DNA from: Defluviitalea phaphyphila
GTDB lineage: Bacteria > Bacillota > Clostridia > Lachnospirales > Defluviitaleaceae
Length of the DNA stretch: 64,000 bases
Assembly: GCF_001466305.1 (NCBI RefSeq)
Contig: NZ_JWID01000004.1
Span: 198,339-262,338 of the forward strand
Direction of reading: 5' to 3'
The notes under the pieces were generated by a model, which worked only from the letters and a program-made list of their open reading frames with translations, searched no databases and had not been told where the DNA came from. This document shows positions 16,736-26,499 of the stretch, one piece after another. Made by a program: the position numbers and the translations under genes. Numbering within the stretch: the stretch's first letter is position 1; each line of letters begins with the position of its first letter.

Positions 16736-17724
16736 TTATCTTCTCCACATGATTTTCTAATTATAAGTTTTGGTTTTAAAATAATGGTTTCTTTTTTAAA
16801 GCTTTTTTCATTAATTTGATTTATAAGTATTTTAGCTGATATTTCTCCAATCAACTTATTATTTTGGTCAACAGTAGTAAGAGGGACTGGAAACATGGAT
16901 GATTGTTCAATATTATCATAACCCGCAAGTCCTAAATCTTTAGGAATGTTTATTCCTTTTAAATAACAATACTTCATAACTCCCATTGCCACAGTATCAT
17001 TTATTGCAAAAATACTATCCACACCTCTATTTATCAAATACTCTGCTTTGTTAAATCCATCTTCAAACGTAGCATTACTATATATAATTATATTTGTGTC
17101 AAAATCTATATTATTTTTTTCAAGTACATCTTTATATGCTCTATATCTTTCATTAGAAGCAGTAGAACTTTTACTTCCTAAAATAACTCCTATTTTTCTG
17201 TATCCCTGTTTAACCATATGTTCAATTATTTGAGTTGCCCCATAATAATTATCATTTGCAACAAAACTAATATCTAGTCCTTCTGCAAAATTATCTACCA
17301 TTACCATTGGAGTATGCATTATAATTTGCTCATAATCTTCTTTTTTGGGTTCAACTGGTAAAATTATAATCCCATCCACTCTTCCTTCTGTAAGAAAATT
17401 TAAATATTCTCTTTCATTATTCTTTTTTCTATCACTATTACATAATATAAGGCCATATCCTTTTTTTTCTAAATAAGAGCTAACTCCTTTACTAATATAA
17501 GCATAATATTGATTAGTTATATCAGGGATAACTAATCCAATCATTTTTGTAGTTTTAGTTATTAAACTTTTAGCTGCAGAATTAGGCTTGTATCCTAAAT
17601 CCTTACAAGCTTTTAAAACTTTTTCTTTAGTTTTTTGAGATATCTCTTTGCTATTATTAAGAGCTCTTGAAACAGTCATAGGAGAGACTCCGCAATATTT
17701 TGCCACATCTTTTATAGTAATTAT
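16732..17724 (-). CDS. LacI-family transcriptional regulator, apparent ATA start
   Basis: A LacI/PurR-type repressor: an N-terminal helix-turn-helix (VAKYCGVSPMTVSRALN), the hinge region, and a periplasmic-binding-protein-like sensor from about residue 65. The usual family start is M-x-TIKDVA. Here the frame upstream of the first GTG (17706) reads ATA ATT ACT ATA AAA GAT GTG, that is x-I-T-I-K-D-V, with no ATG, GTG or TTG. AGGAAGTGAT, a near-perfect ribosome site, lies seven bases before the ATA at 17724. Starting at GTG would remove part of the first DNA-binding helix. An ATA (or ATT) start, or a base error, is implied. It likely represses kduID in response to a uronate intermediate. Confidence 0.85.
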   Translation of the reverse strand: MITIKDVAKYCGVSPMTVSRALNNSKEISQKTKEKVLKACKDLGYKPNSAAKSLITKTTKMIGLVIPDITNQYYAYISKGVSSYLEKKGYGLILCNSDRKKNNEREYLNFLTEGRVDGIIILPVEPKKEDYEQIIMHTPMVMVDNFAEGLDISFVANDNYYGATQIIEHMVKQGYRKIGVILGSKSSTASNERYRAYKDVLEKNNIDFDTNIIIYSNATFEDGFNKAEYLINRGVDSIFAINDTVAMGVMKYCYLKGINIPKDLGLAGYDNIEQSSMFPVPLTTVDQNNKLIGEISAKILINQINEKSFKKETIILKPKLIIRKSCGEDN

Positions 17725-17812
17725 AATATCACTTCCTATTGTTAAATTTTATCTTAAAAATTTATTTAAAATATATTTAAAAAAATATTAAACATATACA
17801 TTTTAATAATTT

Positions 17813-18487
17813 TTATAGATTAGGTATCTGCCAGTCTATCTCCTTTTGTCCCGTCTCTCTTAAAAATTTATTTGTTTTTGAAAAATGTTTACATCCAAAG
17901 AAACCTCTATTAGCTGAAAGAGGACTAGGATGAGCTGCTTTTAATACTAAATGAATGGGATTTGTTATAAATTTTGCTTTTTCTTTTGCATTATTTCCCC
18001 ATAATAAAAATACTACAGGGGTTTCTTTTTTATTTAATAACTTTATTATATTGTCTGTAAATATTTCCCAACCTTTGTTTCTATGGGAATTAGCATGATT
18101 TGCCACTACTGTTAAACTTGCATTAAGAAGTAATACCCCTTGTTTTGCCCAAGGAACTAAATATCCATTATTAGGCATGTAACAATTTAAATCTGTCATT
18201 AATTCTTTATAAATATTTTTTAAAGATGGAGGAATTTCAACTCCTTTTTGCACAGAAAAAGCTAAACCATGAGCTTGATTTTCTCCATGATATGGGTCTT
18301 GTCCTAAAATTACTACTTTAGTATCTTTATATGAAGTTAATTTTAAAGCTTCAAAAATTTTATATTTATCAGGATATATAATATTTGTTCTATATTCTTT
18401 TATAAGAAATTGCCTTAATTTTAAATAATATTCTTTATTAAATTCATCTTTTAATATTTCATCCCAATCATTATTAAATTTAACCAA
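17813..18487 (-). CDS. ung: Uracil-DNA glycosylase
   Basis: A 224-aa family-1 UDG. It carries the water-activating loop GQDPYHG (Asp64), LLLNASLTV and the Leu-intercalation loop HPSPLS (His186). It removes uracil from DNA as the first step of base excision repair. The start is TTG 18487, with AAGGGGG upstream. It is separate from its neighbours. Confidence 0.96.
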   Translation of the reverse strand: MVKFNNDWDEILKDEFNKEYYLKLRQFLIKEYRTNIIYPDKYKIFEALKLTSYKDTKVVILGQDPYHGENQAHGLAFSVQKGVEIPPSLKNIYKELMTDLNCYMPNNGYLVPWAKQGVLLLNASLTVVANHANSHRNKGWEIFTDNIIKLLNKKETPVVFLLWGNNAKEKAKFITNPIHLVLKAAHPSPLSANRGFFGCKHFSKTNKFLRETGQKEIDWQIPNL

Positions 18488-18998
18488 AATTAAATATCCC
18501 CCTTTATTATTAATATAAAAAATAATATAACATTATAAAACTAAAATACAAGTCAAAATTTATATTTATTTGCTATATATATACTTTTTATTATATACTT
18601 TACAATATATATCATATTTTTTATATATAAAAAAATTTTTCAAAAAAAATATAAATATATAAATTTTCTATATTTATATTATACAAAAACATAAATAATG
18701 TTCTATAATTATTTTTAATAAATATCTGACTTAATCCTTAAAATTATCAAAAAACCTTTTAAAATTTGACTTATTTAAACTAAAAATTTCTTTTTTTATT
18801 AATTTAATATTTTTGTAAAAATGATAAATTATAATATTTTTTATAAAATCTTATCTTTTTTCTTTCTTTTAATTAATAATAGGAAATATACATATTTTAC
18901 TTGTTATCTCATGGTATAATTATTAATTAATTGACATAAATATTTTTACATATTACAATAAATTAAGATATATATTAGAAATGATAGGAGGACTTTTA
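18488..18998. other. AT-rich intergenic region between ung and degV
   Basis: About 500 bp, almost entirely A and T, between divergent genes. It contains no convincing ORF, RNA gene or repeat. The only clear signals are the degV promoter at 18931-18959 and the two ribosome binding sites at the edges. Confidence 0.6.
18931..18959 (+). promoter_or_regulatory. SigA promoter of degV
   Basis: A perfect TTGACA (18931-18936), a 17-bp spacer and TACAAT (18954-18959), 40 bp before the degV start. Confidence 0.75.
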
Positions 18999-19835
18999 AT
19001 GTCTGATTTTGTAATTTTATCTGATAGTTCTTGTGATCTTCCAGATACCATAATTCAAGAATATAATATTAATTTAATTCCTTATTATATATCCTTTGAC
19101 CAAATTAAATACCAAAAAGAAAGAGTTGAATTATCCATTAAAGATTTTTATAAAACATTAAGAACTAAAAATGTTTTCCCAAAAACTTCTCTTCCTTCAG
19201 TAGATGATTATATGAAAGTCTTTACATCTTATGTGGAAAAAGATAAAGGAATTATTTGTTTTTGTTTAACATCAAAATTTAGTGGCTCATATCAAGCAGC
19301 TGTTAATGCTAAAAATATTCTACTTGAAGAATATCCTAATGCTAATATTGAAGTAATTAATTCCATTCAAGCTACTGCTGGTCAAGGATTAGTTGTTCTT
19401 CAGGCTGCTAAAATGAAAAAAGCTGGTTATTCTATCAGAATTACTTTCTTTGTTGATACTTTAGAATATCTAGAAAAAGGAGGCCGTATAGGCAAAGTTA
19501 GTTCATTAATAGGAAGTGTTCTAAATTTTAAACCTCTTATTGTTGTAAAAGATGGAGAACTTATTCCTTATGGCAAAATTCGTGGAAGAAAAAAAGCTTT
19601 GAAAAAGATAATAGAAATGGCTGAAGAAATTATACAAGGAAATTTTGATAGTTATGAATTTTGTCTTGCTCATGGTGATTGTTTAGAAGAAGCAGAATAT
19701 CTACGTAAAATGTTAGAAGATAAATGGAATATAAAAATATCTCTTCCCATATTTGATATAGGAGCTACCATAGGAACAAATACGGGCCCTGATGCTCTAG
19801 GTATATGTTTTATTAAAAAATATGATACTATATAG
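18999..19835 (+). CDS. DegV-family fatty-acid-binding protein
   Basis: A 278-aa DegV/EDD-fold protein. SDSSCDLP near the N-terminus, SSKFSGSYQAA and YLEKGGRIGK in the middle are the family blocks that hold the fatty-acid carboxylate and chain. In Firmicutes such proteins (FakB type) present fatty acids to the kinase FakA for phospholipid synthesis; no fakA is in the window. The start is ATG 18999, after AGGAGG; the ATG at 18981 overlaps the RBS. A strong promoter and terminator make it a single-gene unit. Confidence 0.9.
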   Translation: MSDFVILSDSSCDLPDTIIQEYNINLIPYYISFDQIKYQKERVELSIKDFYKTLRTKNVFPKTSLPSVDDYMKVFTSYVEKDKGIICFCLTSKFSGSYQAAVNAKNILLEEYPNANIEVINSIQATAGQGLVVLQAAKMKKAGYSIRITFFVDTLEYLEKGGRIGKVSSLIGSVLNFKPLIVVKDGELIPYGKIRGRKKALKKIIEMAEEIIQGNFDSYEFCLAHGDCLEEAEYLRKMLEDKWNIKISLPIFDIGATIGTNTGPDALGICFIKKYDTI

Positions 19836-19840
19836 TACAT

Positions 19841-19882
19841 AAAAACTGGTCTATTCTAAATTTTAGGATAGACCAGTTTTTT
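19841..19882 (+). terminator. Terminator after degV
   Basis: AAAAACTGGTCTATTCTAAA pairs with TTTAGGATAGACCAGTTTTTT (one wobble), followed by T residues. Confidence 0.85.
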
Positions 19883-20054
19883 ATACAATAATATTAACTA
19901 AACACAAATTTGAAGAACAAAGTAAGATAATAATTAATGAAATGAAAATACGTTTAGAAGCTTAATTATATATATTAAAGCAAAGAAAAATAATAAAATT
20001 ATATTTTGGAATAAGACTATTAGATTTTAATAAAAAATAAAATAAATGCAAAAA

Positions 20055-21008
20055 TCAATACTGTTTATTTAAATCTATTTTATTAATATACTCTCCTTTT
20101 CTTTCTATATAAACCTGTAGATTTTTTATAAAAATAGGAAAAGCTCTATCCATATATTTATCAGATAATCCTGAAATATGAGGAGTTATATATACATTTT
20201 CCATTTCCCAAAGAGGACTATCTTTAGGTAAGGGCTCTACTTCAAAAACATCTAAAGCTGCCCCTCCTATTATATTATCTTTTAAAGCTTGAATTAGGGC
20301 ATTTTCATCTACAGTTTCCCCTCTTCCTATGTTAATAAAATAAGCAGTATTTTTCATAGATTCAAATTGTTCTTTACCTATCATTTTTCTTGTTCTTTTA
20401 GTAAGAGGAACTGTATTAACAATAAAATCTCCTTTAGATAAAGCTTCATTTAATTGAGAAACTTCAAAGATTTCATCAAAATATTCTACTTTTTTACCAT
20501 TGGTATTAATACCTATAGTATTCATATAAAAAGCTTTTGCTTTTTTTGCGATTTCTTTGCCAATACTTCCTGTTCCTATAATAGTTATAGTTTTATTATA
20601 TATTTCTTCATAATTCATTTTTCTTTTCCAAACTTTATTTTTTTGTTGATTGTATAAATTAAATGCTTCTATACGTTTATTTAAAATAACTCCCATTACA
20701 TATTCAGATATAGGAATCCCATGAATTCCTGTTACATTAGTTAATAAAATATTTTTTTCTTTAAGCTTATCAAAAGGTAATTTATCAATTCCTGTTGACA
20801 TACAGTGAAGCCATTTTAAATTTGGCATATTATCAATCACACTATTATCTGTATCAAAGCCATAAGTTAAAAAAACTTCTGCTTCTTTTAAATCTTCTTT
20901 ATTTACTTTTTTTATATCTTTATAAATACAAAAATCAATAAAGGGATATTTTGATTTTAATAAATCTAATTTTTCATCTCCTATGGAAAGGGAAGATACT
21001 ATTTTCAT
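20055..21008 (-). CDS. D-2-hydroxyacid dehydrogenase (second, divergent)
   Basis: A 317-aa NAD-dependent enzyme. GTGSIGKE marks the cofactor site (about residue 145), and the catalytic set is INIGRGE (Arg), FEVEPLP (Glu) and ITPHISG (His). The subgroup resembles phosphoglycerate/hydroxypyruvate-type reductases (GyaR/YpuP-like), with no C-terminal ACT domain. The substrate is unknown. RBS AAGGAGGAA precedes the ATG. It is clearly different in sequence from the enzyme at 6858-7814. Confidence 0.85.
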   Translation of the reverse strand: MKIVSSLSIGDEKLDLLKSKYPFIDFCIYKDIKKVNKEDLKEAEVFLTYGFDTDNSVIDNMPNLKWLHCMSTGIDKLPFDKLKEKNILLTNVTGIHGIPISEYVMGVILNKRIEAFNLYNQQKNKVWKRKMNYEEIYNKTITIIGTGSIGKEIAKKAKAFYMNTIGINTNGKKVEYFDEIFEVSQLNEALSKGDFIVNTVPLTKRTRKMIGKEQFESMKNTAYFINIGRGETVDENALIQALKDNIIGGAALDVFEVEPLPKDSPLWEMENVYITPHISGLSDKYMDRAFPIFIKNLQVYIERKGEYINKIDLNKQY

Positions 21009-21075
21009 TTTTAATTCCTCCTTAGTTAATAAATAAAACTATTTTATCCATTATAAAACATAAACGATAGACTGT

Positions 21076-21750
21076 CTAATCTCTATATTTATACTTTATA
21101 GGATTAGTAGAAAAAGCATATAATATTGCAATTAATACAAAACTTTCTGATAAAATTAAAGGTTCTATAATATAAAGTTTTTTAAATATTATGCTTAATC
21201 CATCGATAAAAATTAAAATATATCCCAATATAAACAATAAATATTGACTTCTTGGGAATTTATATCTATACCAATAACATCCTAAAATACATATAAATAT
21301 AATTAAAAATATAAAAATTCCTTGAACTATCATTAAATAATTAATCCAGGGGCTAATTAACTCTAATCTATAACCTAATCCACTTTGATTGATTAATTGA
21401 AAAGGACTATAATAAATAAGGATAAAATAAAAAATTATAAATGGAGATATTATTACTACTACTATCCATTCTTTTATTTTTTCTCTAAAGCGAGGAATAA
21501 TATACCATAATGCTAAAGCTGAAGGAATAATAAGCCCTATAGTTGGTGGAATATAAATATAAGAAAGTATTTTTATCAAATTAATATTATTACTTAAAGT
21601 AAATATTATTAAAATAATATATCTAAATCCTATAATTAAAAATGATATAAAATTTAATGATTTAATAAATTTGCTAGGATAATCTTTAGTTTGTAAAATA
21701 TTAAAAATTACTATTATTAAAGCTGATAATATTATATAAAAATTTTTCAT
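21076..21750 (-). CDS. Hypothetical membrane protein, about 7 helices
   Basis: A 224-aa, highly hydrophobic protein with about seven membrane segments and only short polar loops, ending in a charged tail (NPIKYKYRD). The layout recalls the 7TM sensor-like proteins of Firmicutes, but no known motif was found. RBS GGGGGGATAAAG precedes the ATG. It lies 67 bp upstream of the hydroxyacid dehydrogenase gene on the same strand and may be co-transcribed with it. Function unknown. Confidence 0.65.
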   Translation of the reverse strand: MKNFYIILSALIIVIFNILQTKDYPSKFIKSLNFISFLIIGFRYIILIIFTLSNNINLIKILSYIYIPPTIGLIIPSALALWYIIPRFREKIKEWIVVVIISPFIIFYFILIYYSPFQLINQSGLGYRLELISPWINYLMIVQGIFIFLIIFICILGCYWYRYKFPRSQYLLFILGYILIFIDGLSIIFKKLYIIEPLILSESFVLIAILYAFSTNPIKYKYRD

Positions 21751-21861
21751 AACTTTATCCCCCCTATTCCCTTTCTACTATTTTATGTATATAATAATAA
21801 TTCCATGAAAAATTTATTAAAACTGTCATTAATTATCTGATTATGTTATAATATTTAAATC

Positions 21862-21914
21862 AAAAAAAAGAGGAAATGATTATTTTTAATTAATATTAAT
21901 CATTTCCTCTTTTA
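21862..21914 (-). terminator. Terminator after the MATE gene
   Basis: AAAAGAGGAAATGATTA and TAATCATTTCCTCTTTT form a 17-bp stem with a 14-nt loop. It lies 22 bp past the MATE stop codon. Confidence 0.8.
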
Positions 21915-21936
21915 TTATTAATTTTTATTAATATAA

Positions 21937-23304
21937 TTATTCTCCAACTAATTTTAAATTTTTTCGACTTTTAGCATATAATATTAATGCTAAAACAGCT
22001 GTTAAAATATTACTAAACAACATAGCATACCAAATACTATATTCTTGAAGATGAGAAAGCTTAGAAAGTGCTATTACTAAAGGAACTCTAAATAAATATA
22101 CTCTTGCTACACTCATAAATAAATTTTTTTGAGTATGTCCAGTTCCTTGGAATACGCCTATAATAACTTGGAATATAGCCCATGGAATAACTGAAATAGA
22201 ATATACACTCATAGCATTTACTGTATGATAAAGTATATCATCATCTTTTTTAGCAAATATACTAGCTATATCATAACGATAAAAAAGTATAATACTAATA
22301 ATAACAGTTGCTACTACTATTCCTAAGGTCATAGTCTTTTTAATACCATCCCTTACTCGTTCCTGCTGATTTGCCCCAAGATTCTGACTTATAATAGCAG
22401 ATAAACCTGTTCCAAATCCAGCTACACAAGAAAAAAGAAGAGAATTTATTCGATTTGTAACCCCATATCCAGCTAACACTTTTTCTCCATAATTTAATAC
22501 ATATTTATTAACTACTAAAAAACTATAAGAAATTGATGATTTTTCTACCATTATTGGAATTGCAATAATAAATAATAGTTTGAAAACCTTTTTTTCAAAC
22601 TGTAAATTTTCAAGAGATATTTTTAATTGCATAAAAGATTTTCTTAAAAATAAATCATAAATTGCATAAATACTAACTACCATATTGCCTATTAATGTAG
22701 CTATGGCTAAACTTTTAATTCCTAAATTCATATGGAAAATCATAATATATGTAGATATAATTTTAAATATAATAGCAATAAAATTAATAATCATAGCCTT
22801 TAATGTTTCAGCATTAGCTCTTTTTATGGCTAAAAAAGAAGAATTTATAAATATAAGTGGAGTACTTAAGACTGTAAGTTTAAAATATATATCTGCCGTA
22901 TCTATTAAATTTTGGGTAGCTGATGCACTTATTAATATTTGTCTAGAATTTAAATAACAAAAAAAAGTTACAATAACTCCTAAGATTAATGAAATAGTTA
23001 TAAACTGTGATGAAATAGTCTTTGCTTTTTCATAATCTCCTCTCCCAATTTCTCTCCCAACAAGATTAGTTTCTCCTATTGCTAATCCATCACTTATTGC
23101 TCTTATTAGATTATTAATAGGTCCTACAAAAGTAATTGCAGCTAATTCCATACTTCCTATATAAGAAACAAATAATGTATCAATTAAATTATATGCTGCA
23201 TTAATAAAATTATTAATAGCTACTGGTATTGCTAATAAAATGATTGTTTTCCACATCGAGCCATTAATTATTAGATCTCTACGTTTTAGTAATCCATTTT
23301 TCAA
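21937..23304 (-). CDS. MATE-family multidrug/sodium antiporter
   Basis: A 455-aa protein with about twelve hydrophobic segments in two similar halves, each opening with the MATE pattern (VAINNFINAAYNLIDTLFVS; IPIMVEKSSISYSFLVVN). It should export cationic compounds in exchange for sodium or protons. The start is TTG 23304, with GAAGGG upstream. It follows the polyuronate operon on the same strand but is separated from it by a hairpin, so it is probably not part of that system. Confidence 0.88.
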   Translation of the reverse strand: MKNGLLKRRDLIINGSMWKTIILLAIPVAINNFINAAYNLIDTLFVSYIGSMELAAITFVGPINNLIRAISDGLAIGETNLVGREIGRGDYEKAKTISSQFITISLILGVIVTFFCYLNSRQILISASATQNLIDTADIYFKLTVLSTPLIFINSSFLAIKRANAETLKAMIINFIAIIFKIISTYIMIFHMNLGIKSLAIATLIGNMVVSIYAIYDLFLRKSFMQLKISLENLQFEKKVFKLLFIIAIPIMVEKSSISYSFLVVNKYVLNYGEKVLAGYGVTNRINSLLFSCVAGFGTGLSAIISQNLGANQQERVRDGIKKTMTLGIVVATVIISIILFYRYDIASIFAKKDDDILYHTVNAMSVYSISVIPWAIFQVIIGVFQGTGHTQKNLFMSVARVYLFRVPLVIALSKLSHLQEYSIWYAMLFSNILTAVLALILYAKSRKNLKLVGE

Positions 23305-23347
23305 ATTATTCCCTTCTTTTCTGATATATTTTCATTAAACCTAAATT

Positions 23348-23380
23348 AGAGGCAAACAATTTTCATGCTTGCCTCTTTTT
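23348..23380 (-). terminator. Hairpin at the end of the polyuronate operon
   Basis: AGAGGCAA and TTGCCTCT form an 8-bp stem with a 13-nt loop. The T-run is strong on the plus strand but weak (AATTTAGG) in the direction of the operon, so some read-through into the MATE gene is possible. Confidence 0.45.
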
Positions 23381-23406
23381 TAGCAATAATTATTAAATTT
23401 ACATTT

Positions 23407-24156
23407 TTAAATAAAAGCTTGACCTCCATTAATTTGAATAACTTCACCAGTTAAGAAAGAAGCTTTTTTACTTACTAAGAATTCAATTACTGATGCAACT
23501 TCTTCTGGTTGGCCAAATCTCTTTAACAAAATACTGTTTTTCCAAGAATTAAATAAATTAATATCTTTTTCTTTTGTAGCTTGATGGAATGGTGTATCAA
23601 TTGTTCCTGGAGAAACAGCATTTACACGGATTCCATACTCTGCTAAATCTTTAGCTAATGCTCTTGTAAGAGTTGTTACCCCTGCTTTTGCAGTAGCATA
23701 AATTCCTGCTCCTGGACCACCTGCATTCCATGCAGCAATAGATGTAAAGTTAACTATTGATGGATAATCACTTTTTTTCAATAGTGGAATAGCAGCTCTA
23801 GTAACATAGAATACGCTATCTAAATTTAAAGCCATTACTTTTCTATAAAAACTTGTTTCCATATCTTCAAAACGGCTTCTTCCACCAAGTCCCCCTGCGT
23901 TATTAACTAAAACATCAAGTTTATCATATTTTTCACTGATTTTTTTGAAATTATCAATTACTTGTTGTTCATCAGTTACATCAAATAAATATAAATCTGC
24001 TTCAATATTTAAATCTTTTAATTCTTTTAAAGCTGCATTACCTTGTTCTTCATTAATATCATTTAAGATGATTTTATATCCACTCTTTCCAAGCTGTTTT
24101 GCTGTTGCTAATCCAATTCCACCTGTTCCTCCAGTAATTAAAGCGTATTTTTCCAT
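23407..24156 (-). CDS. Short-chain dehydrogenase, probably uronate-pathway reductase
   Basis: A 249-aa SDR. TGGTGGIG (residues 7-14) binds the cofactor, NNAG lies near residue 90, and the catalytic Ser and Tyr-Lys lie in FTSIAAW and YATAKAG. It sits last in the operon behind kdgF. Position suggests reduction of a deoxy-ketouronate (as DEH reductases do in alginate use) or a KduD-like reaction; the sequence itself only shows an SDR. RBS AAGGAGGAA precedes the ATG. Confidence 0.78.
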   Translation of the reverse strand: MEKYALITGGTGGIGLATAKQLGKSGYKIILNDINEEQGNAALKELKDLNIEADLYLFDVTDEQQVIDNFKKISEKYDKLDVLVNNAGGLGGRSRFEDMETSFYRKVMALNLDSVFYVTRAAIPLLKKSDYPSIVNFTSIAAWNAGGPGAGIYATAKAGVTTLTRALAKDLAEYGIRVNAVSPGTIDTPFHQATKEKDINLFNSWKNSILLKRFGQPEEVASVIEFLVSKKASFLTGEVIQINGGQAFI

Positions 24157-24185
24157 AATCTATTCCTCCTTAATTATTTAAAAAT

Positions 24186-24521
24186 TTATTTTAAGAAATC
24201 TTCACGACAAGGTGTGAAAATATCAAGTAATATTCCTTTTTTTAGGCACACTGCTCCATGTTTAATATTAGGTTGTTTATAAGTACTATCCCCTTTTTTG
24301 AGAATTTTTTTATTTCCATCAATATTAAATTCAAATTCTCCTTCTATTACATATGTAATTTGTTCATGGGGATGAGAATGAATTTCACCTATAGAGCCTT
24401 CTTCAAAATGAACTTCAACAATCATCAAGTTTTTATTATGAGCAAGGATCTTTCTTTTTACACCACCTCCTAAATCTTCAAATTCTACATCTGAATTTAG
24501 GAAATAATTTTGAATTTCCAT
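24186..24521 (-). CDS. kdgF: KdgF-type cupin, unsaturated uronate linearising protein
   Basis: A 111-aa single-domain cupin, the usual size of KdgF. The metal-binding motif HSHPHEQITYVIEGEFEF (about residues 45-62) is nearly identical to the KdgF pattern, and NIKHGAV supplies the later His. KdgF speeds conversion of 4,5-unsaturated galacturonate or related monouronates to the open-chain 4-deoxy-5-ketouronate, the substrate of KduI. It lies between a lyase gene and an SDR gene. RBS AAAGGGGTG precedes the ATG. Confidence 0.85.
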   Translation of the reverse strand: MEIQNYFLNSDVEFEDLGGGVKRKILAHNKNLMIVEVHFEEGSIGEIHSHPHEQITYVIEGEFEFNIDGNKKILKKGDSTYKQPNIKHGAVCLKKGILLDIFTPCREDFLK

Positions 24522-24592
24522 CAGCTACACCCCTTTCTATTTTTATATTTAATCTATCAAAAAATAAACTTGTTTTTGTTTATTATTTTTTT

Positions 24593-26482
24593 CTATTTTA
24601 TACTCCATTTTAATTCATATAATATTTCTGAAGCTTTTTCTCTAATAATTAGAGTAGTTCTTGAACCGGTAATTGGATTATCAGGAGATTTTGCAATAAA
24701 TAACTCTTTATTTTCTAAAGATATATCACTTGTAATTACCATGTCTCCTAATTTCCAGTCTAATTTAATACTAGGTTTATCATTTATTACTTTCTTTACT
24801 TCACTAATATGCTGATAACCATTTTTATTGAACACTAAATCAGCTGATTCAGTTACAAGATCAGTTATTAAATTAGCTTCCACATGGAAGAAATAATCAC
24901 TAATATTCTCTGATTTTGAATAAACATAAAACTTATCCATAAATCCAGTATTTGATAACTCTATTCTTCTTCTAAAATCTACACCTGGATACACATCTAC
25001 TACTTTTGCATCTAAAATATTTGGTTTAAATTCTAAACATTCTCCTGGTTCTACAGACACATGATTTTCTCCGTTTATAACTACTGTATTGTGAGATGGA
25101 GTCATTCTATGCCACTCATTACATAACTTATTACCATATCCAGAATTGGATAAATCTCTACTTAAGGAATATTTTCCAATTACTACTTCTATATTCATTT
25201 TATCTGGATGGGCATGAGAAGGTCCATTATGTCCATATTTATAAAATACATTAATTCCATTTTGTTTTATAATTCCACAATTGGAAGTTTCGAAATTTAT
25301 TGAAACTTGTTCAACAGGTTTTGCTGTACTAGGGTCAATTTCTGGTATTAATATAAGTTGTTCAAGGGATATATCATTTTTATAATAATATGGCCTAGAT
25401 AATGGGAATTGTCCCCTTTCGTAATCAGATTTTAAAATATTTTTAAGTAGATTCCCTACTTCACTTTCTATTCCAAAAATTTTTGTAGCTACACTATAAA
25501 TATATGAATATGATTTTAGATTTAAATTTGGCCAACCATCATTAGGATTTGGAAGTTGTTGATTATCAAAGGCATATTTATATGCAGAAATAAACATCTT
25601 TTTAATAATTTCTTTCTCTTTTCCAAAATCAAAATCGTATAATTCACTAAATAATAATAAATTAGTAGCTCCTTCTAAAGTAAAGAAGTTATAGTGAATT
25701 GATCCTTCATACCAAAAACCATCTTTAGTAACCCCTTGTTGTAATTGTTTTCTAACATTATATTCTCCTTCAAATGCAAAATCTATCATTTCTTTATCAT
25801 TTGAAAATAATCCCATTACACCTATACCATTATTAAGCCAAAATGGTATGTTATGTATTTTATTAACCTGGGGTTTTAATAATTTAAAAGCTTCTCTAAA
25901 TAGTTTATCATGAACTTTTTCAAGAAAATCTTTTGATATAAAATCTTTTACTAATTCAAGTGAATTAACTATTCTAATTAATACAATAGATTCATTAAGT
26001 CCTTGTGGCATAATTCTGCCACAACCCCATTCCATTTCCTCTATACTTTCAAATTCATTGCCTTCTTTATTGTGAAGTACAAATTCTGTATAATGGTCAG
26101 CATAATATCCAACAATTTTCTCAATATATCTTAAATATTTATTATCTTCTGTTACTCTATATAAAACTCCTGATTTCCATGCTGTTAAAATAGCTTCATT
26201 ACGATACATATAAACCCAAACACCATTAAGTAGTTCATTGTCTTTATACTCATGCCCACAAATTTCACAAACATGAATGTTTGGTGTTTTCCTATTATAA
26301 ATAAGTAATCCTCCATCTTTAGAACAAAAGTAATGATGTCCCCATCTAGATGTTTTGGAAGGGTCATCATGAAAATCTTTCATGAAGTCTTCCACTTCTA
26401 CCTTCATTGTTTCAATCATATTTTTATATTTTTCATTTTTTTCAATATTTTCTTTTAATAAATCTAAATCAAAATATTCCAT
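24593..26482 (-). CDS. Heparinase II/III-family lyase, cytoplasmic (PL15-like layout)
   Basis: A 629-aa protein. The N-terminal part has a Cys pattern (Cys53, Cys72, Cys75 in HVCEICGHEYK) seen in PL12/PL15/PL21 relatives. An (alpha/alpha) barrel follows with GFWYEGSIHYNFF (Tyr258, His263, Tyr264), and the C-terminal beta-sandwich starts with GHNGPSHAHPDKMN (His423, His425), the catalytic/structural block of heparinase II/III-fold lyases. No signal peptide is present. It should cleave uronic-acid oligosaccharides by beta-elimination in the cytosol. The substrate (glycosaminoglycan, alginate or other) is not resolved. The RBS is poorly spaced (AGGG 3 bases before the ATG, AGGAG 14 bases). Confidence 0.85.
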   Translation of the reverse strand: MEYFDLDLLKENIEKNEKYKNMIETMKVEVEDFMKDFHDDPSKTSRWGHHYFCSKDGGLLIYNRKTPNIHVCEICGHEYKDNELLNGVWVYMYRNEAILTAWKSGVLYRVTEDNKYLRYIEKIVGYYADHYTEFVLHNKEGNEFESIEEMEWGCGRIMPQGLNESIVLIRIVNSLELVKDFISKDFLEKVHDKLFREAFKLLKPQVNKIHNIPFWLNNGIGVMGLFSNDKEMIDFAFEGEYNVRKQLQQGVTKDGFWYEGSIHYNFFTLEGATNLLLFSELYDFDFGKEKEIIKKMFISAYKYAFDNQQLPNPNDGWPNLNLKSYSYIYSVATKIFGIESEVGNLLKNILKSDYERGQFPLSRPYYYKNDISLEQLILIPEIDPSTAKPVEQVSINFETSNCGIIKQNGINVFYKYGHNGPSHAHPDKMNIEVVIGKYSLSRDLSNSGYGNKLCNEWHRMTPSHNTVVINGENHVSVEPGECLEFKPNILDAKVVDVYPGVDFRRRIELSNTGFMDKFYVYSKSENISDYFFHVEANLITDLVTESADLVFNKNGYQHISEVKKVINDKPSIKLDWKLGDMVITSDISLENKELFIAKSPDNPITGSRTTLIIREKASEILYELKWSIK

Positions 26483-26499
26483 AGGCCCTAAAACAACTC

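Noticed and set aside
19886..19965. A plus-strand stretch ending FEEQSKIIINEMKIRLEA before a stop
   Set aside because: Possible tail of a lost gene, but only about 25 codons, no start signal and no recognised family.
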